A DNA stretch of 64,000 nucleotides from Jiangella asiatica (GTDB taxonomy: Bacteria > Actinomycetota > Actinomycetes > Jiangellales > Jiangellaceae), in NCBI RefSeq assembly GCF_004349065.1, contig NZ_SMKZ01000010.1:1-64000 (forward strand), read 5' to 3'. Below are positions 58,792 to 64,000 of the stretch, piece by piece (position 1 is the first letter of the stretch; every line of letters starts with the position of its first letter). Position numbers and translations under genes: made by a program. The notes beneath the pieces were generated by a model. That model made no database searches, was not told the origin of the DNA, and saw only the letters and a program-made list of their open reading frames with translations.

Positions 58792-59655
58792 TCATCCTTT
58801 CATTCCGGACATCATGGCGGCCTGCAGGAAGTGCCGCTGCGCGACGACGTAGACGGCCATGATGGGCAGGAAGGCCAGCGCCACCCCGGCCATCTCCATC
58901 GGCAGAAGCGTCTCCTGCTGGCGCAGACCGGCAACGCCGACGGTCAGGGTTCGCATGTCCTCGGACTGGCCGACGACCAGCGGCCACAGGAAGTCGTTCC
59001 AGTGCCACAAGAACATGAACAGGCCGACCGTCGCCACGATCGGCCGTACCAGCGGCAGGACGAGGCTCCAGTAGATGCGCAGCTCACCGGCGCCGTCGAC
59101 GCGGGCCGCGTCGATGATCTCGTCCGGGATCCCCATGATGAACTGGCGCATGAGGAACAGCGCGTGCACGTTCGCCAGGGTCGGGACGATCAGGCCCCAG
59201 TAGGTGTTGATCCCGCCGGCCTGCGCCACGAGGATGAACAGCGGCACCAGCGTCAGGTGATACGGGATCATCATCATCGAGACGATGCTCCAGAAGATGG
59301 TGTCGCGACCGGCGAACCGCTTCTTCGCGAACGCGTAACCGGCCAGCGAGGCGAGCGCGACGATCACGACGGTGGAGCCGGCCGAATAAATGACGCTGTT
59401 GAGCGTCCACCGGGCGATCTCGCCGCCGGCCAGGGCGGTTCGGATCGTCTCCGTCGTGAGCGGCCAGGGCCACAGCGATCCCGGGAGCTCGATGACCGCC
59501 GTCGGTGGTTTGAGCGCGATCACCAGCATCGCGTAGAACGGGAAGCCCGTCGCGAGGGCCGCGACGGTCAGCGCCGTGTACCTCGCGTACCGCGGCAGCC
59601 GCGCCGCCGTGGGCCGAGTCTGGGTCGTCCGCGCTGTCGCGGTCACCGTCGTCAT
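58792..59655 (-). CDS. Sugar ABC transporter permease, MalG type
   Basis: 287 residues, six helices, EAA loop PDEIIDAARVDGAGELRIYW, ending QAAMMSGMKG as in CUT1 MalG-like permeases. ATGA overlap with the MalF-type gene. Third sugar importer of the window; like the others it lacks an ATPase gene. The broken sulfatase directly downstream hints that the transported sugar was once sulfated or derived from a sulfated glycan. Confidence 0.93.
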   Translation of the reverse strand: MTTVTATARTTQTRPTAARLPRYARYTALTVAALATGFPFYAMLVIALKPPTAVIELPGSLWPWPLTTETIRTALAGGEIARWTLNSVIYSAGSTVVIVALASLAGYAFAKKRFAGRDTIFWSIVSMMMIPYHLTLVPLFILVAQAGGINTYWGLIVPTLANVHALFLMRQFIMGIPDEIIDAARVDGAGELRIYWSLVLPLVRPIVATVGLFMFLWHWNDFLWPLVVGQSEDMRTLTVGVAGLRQQETLLPMEMAGVALAFLPIMAVYVVAQRHFLQAAMMSGMKG

Positions 59656-60575
59656 GTCCTGCTCCTGCCGAAGAACCGCCCCTGGACGATCGCGACCGCG
59701 ATCGTGATGACGAACAGCACGACGCCGATGGCTGCTGCGTAGCCGAACTCGAAGAACTCGAAGCCGCGCTGGTAGAGCAGGAACACCAGCGTGGTGCTCG
59801 ACCGGACGGGGCCACCTGCGGTCATCACGTAGATCACGTCGAACACCTGGAAGGAGTGGACCGTCTCGATCACGAGCACGAAGAACAGGGCCGGCCGCAG
59901 ATGCGGGAGTACGACGTACCGGAAGACCTGCCACCAGCGCGCGCCGTCCACCCTGGCCGCCTCCTCCAGCTCCGCCGGGACGCTGAGCAAAGCGGCCAGG
60001 AAGATCAGCATGTCGAACCCGAACCTGGCCCAGGTGGCGACCGAGGCCAGCACCGGCAACACGAGCGTCCCGCTCGACAGCCACGAGACCGACGACAGGC
60101 CGATGCCGTCCAGCAGGGAGTTGATCGCACCGTTGTCGGCGTAGATCCACCGCCAGATCACCCCGGCGAAGACCAGGCTGGTCATGACGGGAAGGAAGAA
60201 GACCGAGCGAAAGAACTTCACGCCCCGCGTCGGGCGCCGGATCAGCAGCGCCATGCCGAGGGAACTCACGACGATCAGCGGCACCGCGATCACGGTGTAG
60301 ACGGCGGTGACCACCAGCGCCTCCCCGACCAGCGGATCGGACCCGAGACGCTCGTAGTGATCGAGACCGACCCAGGAGAACCGGCCGGCGAGCGAGTAGT
60401 CGGCGAAGCTGAGGGCGATGCTGCCGGCCGCCGGCACGATCCGGAACAGCAGGAACAGTGAAACGTAGGGCAGGATGAACGCGTAGGCGATGCGCGCCTC
60501 GCGGCGCCGCAGCAGGACACCGGCCCGGTGTGCCACGTTGCTCGGAGGCGGCGCCGAGCGCTGCGTGGTGCTCAT
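59652..60575 (-). CDS. Sugar ABC transporter permease, MalF type
   Basis: 307 residues with six helices (IAYAFILPYVSLFLLFRIVP first) and EAA loop PAELEEAARVDGARWWQVFR. ATG 60575 overlaps the binding-protein stop (ATGA), and its own stop overlaps the MalG-type ATG, giving an uninterrupted coupled set of three. CUT1 family. Confidence 0.93.
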   Translation of the reverse strand: MSTTQRSAPPPSNVAHRAGVLLRRREARIAYAFILPYVSLFLLFRIVPAAGSIALSFADYSLAGRFSWVGLDHYERLGSDPLVGEALVVTAVYTVIAVPLIVVSSLGMALLIRRPTRGVKFFRSVFFLPVMTSLVFAGVIWRWIYADNGAINSLLDGIGLSSVSWLSSGTLVLPVLASVATWARFGFDMLIFLAALLSVPAELEEAARVDGARWWQVFRYVVLPHLRPALFFVLVIETVHSFQVFDVIYVMTAGGPVRSSTTLVFLLYQRGFEFFEFGYAAAIGVVLFVITIAVAIVQGRFFGRSRT

Positions 60576-61825
60576 CCGGCCGCGAGGATCCGATTGGCCT
60601 CGGCCTCGGCGTCGGCCAGTGCCTCGGCAGGCGACTTGCGGCCCAGCAGCGCCGCCTGCACCTCGACCCGCAGGGTGGTCATGACCTCGACCGACTTGGC
60701 CGGATGCGGCCCGAACGTGGACGTCATGGGAATGAGCTTCTCGACGTCGCCGAGCACCGGGTCGTCGGCATACAGGTCGTCCAGTGACCGGCGCGGCGCG
60801 AAGTAGCCGGATTCCACGTCGAACTCGCGCAGTGCCTCGGGCCGGCTGATCCAGTTCACCCACGCCTGTGCGGCGTCGGTGTTGTCGGTGGTGCTGAGCA
60901 CGCCGTAAGCGCCGACGGTTCCGTACGCGACCTGCTCCCGGTTCTCCAATGGTGGTGCGACGAGGACGTTCTCGGCTCCCCAAAGCTCGATGAGCCGTTG
61001 CGGCTCGGCGCTCACCTGGGCGACGTTGCCACGGCTGACCTCGGACTGCTCGATGTTCGATGGTTCGCTGATAGCTCCGCTGGGTGTGTAGCCGTTCTCG
61101 ACGAGCGACGTGAGGTACTCGAGTGCCTCGACCCCTTCCGGGCTGTTGAACGCGACCGACTCTCCGTCGTCGGCGAACACCGAGCCGCCGGCTTGATGCA
61201 GCCACGGATAGAAGGAGATGTTGAGCGTCATCTCCAGGTGCCCGGGGTACTCGGTCATGTAGTAGCCGGCCGCCTGCACCTTCTCGGCCGCTTCGAGGAA
61301 GGCGTCCCACGTGGTCGGCGGCTCGCCGACGCCGGCGGCGTCGAGCACCCGCTTGTCGTACACCTGGGGGATCACGCTCTGCAGCACCGGGACGGCGTAG
61401 ATCTCGCCGTCATAGGTCACCGCTTCCAAGGCGTTGTCGTGGAAGTCCTCCCGGTCCTCCCCCAGTGCCGCACCGAGCGGAGTCAGCAGGTCCTGACTGG
61501 CAAGGGTCGGTATGCGGTCGGGGATCAGGTAGGCCACATCGGGGCCCTCGCCGGCCGCGAGCGCCGCCGTCAGCTGCTCCTGAGCTCCCTGCCACGGGTT
61601 CACGGTGATGTCGACGTCGACCCCGGGATGCTCCTCCATGAACTCGGCAGCCTGCTGTTCGTAGTGCTCCCGCATGGCGTTCTCGTCGTAGATCGGGTTG
61701 GTCCACATCGTCACCGTGCCGGTGATCTCGCCGCCGCCGCCCGAGCCGGATCCGGAATCCGACCCGCAGGCAGCGACCATCATCACCGCAAGGGCACCCA
61801 CCACCGCCGTCGTTGTTCGCCGCAT
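60572..61825 (-). CDS. Sugar ABC transporter substrate-binding lipoprotein
   Basis: 417 residues. Lipobox VAAC (Cys20) with a Gly/Ser linker, then a family 1 solute-binding fold: GTVTMWTNPIYDENAMREHY, DVDITVNPWQGAQEQLTAAL, GPDVAYLIPDRIPTLASQ, YAVPVLQSVIPQVYDKRVLD and VAYGTVGAYGVLSTTDNTDA. GGAAGG lies 8 nt upstream of the ATG. Follows the alpha/beta hydrolase gene by 53 bp. Confidence 0.92.
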   Translation of the reverse strand: MRRTTTAVVGALAVMMVAACGSDSGSGSGGGGEITGTVTMWTNPIYDENAMREHYEQQAAEFMEEHPGVDVDITVNPWQGAQEQLTAALAAGEGPDVAYLIPDRIPTLASQDLLTPLGAALGEDREDFHDNALEAVTYDGEIYAVPVLQSVIPQVYDKRVLDAAGVGEPPTTWDAFLEAAEKVQAAGYYMTEYPGHLEMTLNISFYPWLHQAGGSVFADDGESVAFNSPEGVEALEYLTSLVENGYTPSGAISEPSNIEQSEVSRGNVAQVSAEPQRLIELWGAENVLVAPPLENREQVAYGTVGAYGVLSTTDNTDAAQAWVNWISRPEALREFDVESGYFAPRRSLDDLYADDPVLGDVEKLIPMTSTFGPHPAKSVEVMTTLRVEVQAALLGRKSPAEALADAEAEANRILAAG

Positions 61826-61878
61826 CGTTCGAACCTTCCTGTGAGTGTGTCGGGGTCGTCGCCGGTCCGGCCGCGCGT

Positions 61879-62961
61879 TCACAGCCACCTGCCGAACCAG
61901 CGCAGCGCCGTGTCGACGTCGACCTCGTGACCGCCTTCGTGCAGGTGTAGAGCCATCCGCTCGCCGTGGCCGAGCTCGGCCCAGTGCCGGCGGGCCCGCT
62001 CGAACTCGGTGCTGACCGCCGGTGCCCAGCCGATGTTGTCGGCGCGTCCGTGCTGCACCAGCAGGGGACGCGGGCAGATGAGGCTGACCAGGTCGGCGTC
62101 GGCGAACTCGGCGAGCAGGCCGGGGTGATGCGCGTGGACCTCGGCGGTCTCCAGGAAGCACGTGTACCGCGGATCAGGCACCGCCATCTTGGCGAGACGA
62201 TCGTTGAAGTACGCGGAGACCACTCCCGCCCGGATGCGCGGTTCCAACGGCAACCAGTACTGCGTCGCCAGACCACCCCAGCTCTGCCCCCACATCCCGA
62301 GCCGCTCCGGGTCCACCCCGCCGATCTCCGGCAGGGTGTCGAGCAGGCAGCGCAGCCGCGACAGCTCGACGCCCTCGATGAGCCGCCCGTCCATGAAGGC
62401 CAGTCGCTGTAGCCGGTTGCGCTCCTCGATGCCGGCGATGTTGAACGGCGCCAGGACGGCGAAGCCCGCCCGCACGAGGGCCAGCGCGCATTCGTGGTAC
62501 GCCCCGGAGTCGTCGGGTGCGCCGAACGTCGTCTCCGGGGTGCTCGCGATGCCGTGTTGAACGACGACAACGGGTGCACGCCCGGCTCCGTCGGGCACGG
62601 CGAGGAGCCCTTCCGCCGTCAGCCCGCCGGTCAGCGGCACCCGGATCCACGATGTCGCCAGTCCCGCCCGTACCGGATACGGCTCGATCTCGGCCGGACC
62701 GGCGGCGGCCAGCGGTGGCGCGCCGAGGAACCGGGCCCAGCGCTCCCTGTTCGGCTCGATGCTGCGGGCGTACGCGGCCTCATCCGTGTAGTCCCGCCGC
62801 CACGCCGCCTCGGCGCGTGCCTGGTATTCGTCGACGAGGCTCTGGCGAAGGTAGTGCTCGAGCTCGATGCGGTAGCGGCGGTTGCGCTCCCGCCGCCAGC
62901 GCGCGCTGTTACGCACCCCGGCGGGCTCGCCGTCCGCCGCCGGTCTCAGAATCGCAGCCAT
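61879..62961 (-). CDS. Alpha/beta hydrolase (acetyl xylan esterase/dienelactone hydrolase-like)
   Basis: 360 residues, no signal peptide. Helical N-terminal lid (YRIELEHYLRQSLVDEYQAR) then the hydrolase core: VVVVQHGIASTPET (oxyanion-hole region), nucleophile Ser in GMWGQSWGG, PRPLLVQHGRADNIGWAPAV (Asp region) and the catalytic His in LHLHEGGHEVD. Resembles bacterial acetyl xylan esterase-like and prolyl-oligopeptidase-like small hydrolases that deacylate sugars. Overlaps the DUF6351 gene by 16 bp and precedes the sugar ABC genes, so a deacylation step on imported glycosides is plausible. Confidence 0.87.
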   Translation of the reverse strand: MAAILRPAADGEPAGVRNSARWRRERNRRYRIELEHYLRQSLVDEYQARAEAAWRRDYTDEAAYARSIEPNRERWARFLGAPPLAAAGPAEIEPYPVRAGLATSWIRVPLTGGLTAEGLLAVPDGAGRAPVVVVQHGIASTPETTFGAPDDSGAYHECALALVRAGFAVLAPFNIAGIEERNRLQRLAFMDGRLIEGVELSRLRCLLDTLPEIGGVDPERLGMWGQSWGGLATQYWLPLEPRIRAGVVSAYFNDRLAKMAVPDPRYTCFLETAEVHAHHPGLLAEFADADLVSLICPRPLLVQHGRADNIGWAPAVSTEFERARRHWAELGHGERMALHLHEGGHEVDVDTALRWFGRWL

Positions 62962-64000
62962 GTTCCGGCCAGGTCCTGTTCGCCGACGCCGGGCTTGGAC
63001 CAGTCGCAGACACCGTCGGGGAAGATCCGGCGCGCCCGGGCCAGCTGATCCCGGCTGAATTCGACCGGGTAGTCGGCGGCGGCGACTGGCTGGAGCCGGC
63101 ATTTGACGACGTCGTTGGCCAGCGGCCCACCGGCCACGATCCGTGGTGAGGTCCACACCGGGTAGAGCTCCGCACAGGTGGTGCCGTCGATCTCCGGTTG
63201 CTGCGACTCCCGGATCCGCTGCGGGTCGTCACCTCGTGTCCAGCAGGAGTCCTCGAGCCATTCCGGCCGGTTGCGCGCGATCCGCTCGATCGGCCGCGCC
63301 GCGGCCGCGGTGTCCTCCTGGATCGCGGTGACCCAGGCGTCGAGCTCGGCGAGCGCCCGGCGCGCGACCGGCGCACCGGAGTTGAAGCCGCCGTGATCGA
63401 GCTCGTCGACCAGCATGACGTGGTTGTCGGCGGTTCCGTTCGCCTCGATCAGCCGCTCGCGGGTGGAGAAAGAATGGAAGCGCTGGTGGTTGTCGCCGTT
63501 CGGACGGTCGTCGAAGTAGAGCCGGAAGTCGATGATCGGAATCGCGGCCAGCCCGCCGCCGCCGTTCAGGATGCGGCCGGTGCGGTACGCGGTGTCGAGG
63601 GCCGCGGCGTCGGCCCGGGTGCGTTCGGAAACGTGCCCGGCATCGGCGTCCAGTCCGCCAATGTTCTCGTTGAGGTCCAAGAACTCGTCGACGTCGATGA
63701 CGCCGTCCTCGAGCGCGCCGAGACCGTACTGGACGCCGACGTTGTCCAACGGCCGGCGCACCGTCCCGCTCACCTCGTCGAGACCGTAGACGTTGGCGTG
63801 GTGGGAGTACACGTCGCAGCGGGCGCCGCCGGGGTTGCTGACCGGGTCGTAGCGCAGCAACGCAGGCAACTGGGCGGGGCACTGCTCGCGGGGGTCGATC
63901 CGGCGGGCGCTGCTGGCGCCTCTCGCCAGGCTCCCCCACCGGCCGAAGCCGGAGACCGCCCGCTCCTGCTCGGCGGTCAGGGCGTCCGGCGCGGTCTGGG
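62946..64000 (-). CDS. DUF6351-family protein, C-terminal part (start beyond window)
   Basis: At least 351 residues are inside the window; the N-terminus is cut off. Recognisable stretches are GLDEVSGTVRRPLDNVGVQY, INGGGG-like NGGGGLAAIPIIDFRLYFDD, HNHVM-like NHVMLVDELDHGG, NDVVKCRLQPV and the ending FPDGVCDWSKPGVGEQDL, shared by the actinobacterial DUF6351 group of large, usually exported alpha/beta-hydrolase or tannase-like proteins. No enzymatic function is established. Coupled by a 16-bp overlap to the esterase-like gene, it is upstream in the third sugar operon. Confidence 0.75.
   Translation of the reverse strand, partial: QTAPDALTAEQERAVSGFGRWGSLARGASSARRIDPREQCPAQLPALLRYDPVSNPGGARCDVYSHHANVYGLDEVSGTVRRPLDNVGVQYGLGALEDGVIDVDEFLDLNENIGGLDADAGHVSERTRADAAALDTAYRTGRILNGGGGLAAIPIIDFRLYFDDRPNGDNHQRFHSFSTRERLIEANGTADNHVMLVDELDHGGFNSGAPVARRALAELDAWVTAIQEDTAAAARPIERIARNRPEWLEDSCWTRGDDPQRIRESQQPEIDGTTCAELYPVWTSPRIVAGGPLANDVVKCRLQPVAAADYPVEFSRDQLARARRIFPDGVCDWSKPGVGEQDLAGTWLRF

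Overview
The window is high-GC DNA, with G/C in nearly every third codon position. It reads as a chromosomal segment of a free-living, carbohydrate-scavenging actinomycete. Supporting signs are FCD/FadR-type GntR and MocR regulators, a two-domain laccase, a class F sortase, three CUT1-type sugar ABC importers without an ATPase gene, LPXTG anchoring, and frequent GTG starts with ATGA/GTGA overlaps. Genus cannot be fixed from the sequence; a soil or plant-associated family such as Jiangellaceae is only a guess.

Layout. 0-0.8 kb: 5' end of a MocR regulator divergent from an AhpD-like gene, sharing a repeat-containing operator region. 2.2-10.7 kb: three exported proteins in a row (two-domain laccase; a 1365-residue ThuA/F5-8C/glucose-sorbosone dehydrogenase/PKD/DUF1080 protein; a cupredoxin with eight tandem 94-residue Ig-like repeats). 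The last two share a C-terminal-side helical module, and two perfect hairpins act as terminators. 10.85-22.1 kb: a patchwork beginning at a CAT-anticodon tRNA. It carries a frameshifted integrase remnant, a diverged 114-bp direct repeat bracketing a five-gene GntR/cyclase/cyclase/DUF296/MFS operon, an oxidoreductase remnant, an LPXTG surface protein, an IS3 transposase remnant and a nanE-like remnant. 22.1-30.5 kb: a seven-gene operon (enolase-superfamily dehydratase, MDR dehydrogenase, RraA-like, GH13, ABC binding protein and two permeases) with a divergent FadR-type regulator. 30.5-33 kb: small genes, a LigD-like DNA ligase and a methyltransferase. 33.2-41.1 kb: a tripartite tricarboxylate transporter, two divergent sulfatases, and a 2-hydroxyacid dehydrogenase/FadR-type regulator pair, linked by four copies of a 16-bp box. 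41.3-43.8 kb: DUF4142 protein, class F sortase, phosphotransferase. 44.1-58.5 kb: a glycan locus (GH116, GH20, ROK regulator, DUF4091/GH123-like, YtcQ-YtcP-YteP-type ABC importer, GH78) with a duplicated 27-bp promoter element. 58.6-64 kb: a third sugar ABC operon with an alpha/beta hydrolase and the 3' part of a DUF6351 gene, followed by a broken sulfatase.

Together the loci describe a cell that oxidises or trims complex, probably sulfated and amino-sugar-containing, glycans outside or at the surface. It imports the fragments with several binding-protein systems and channels sugar acids through dehydratase, dehydrogenase and aldolase-like steps under GntR and ROK control. The most novel items are the shared operator boxes of the sulfatase regulon, the duplicated promoter and translational start of the GH20/ABC locus with a small coupled ORF, the copper/dehydrogenase exported trio with a shared module, and the twin cyclases lacking the canonical metal motif.
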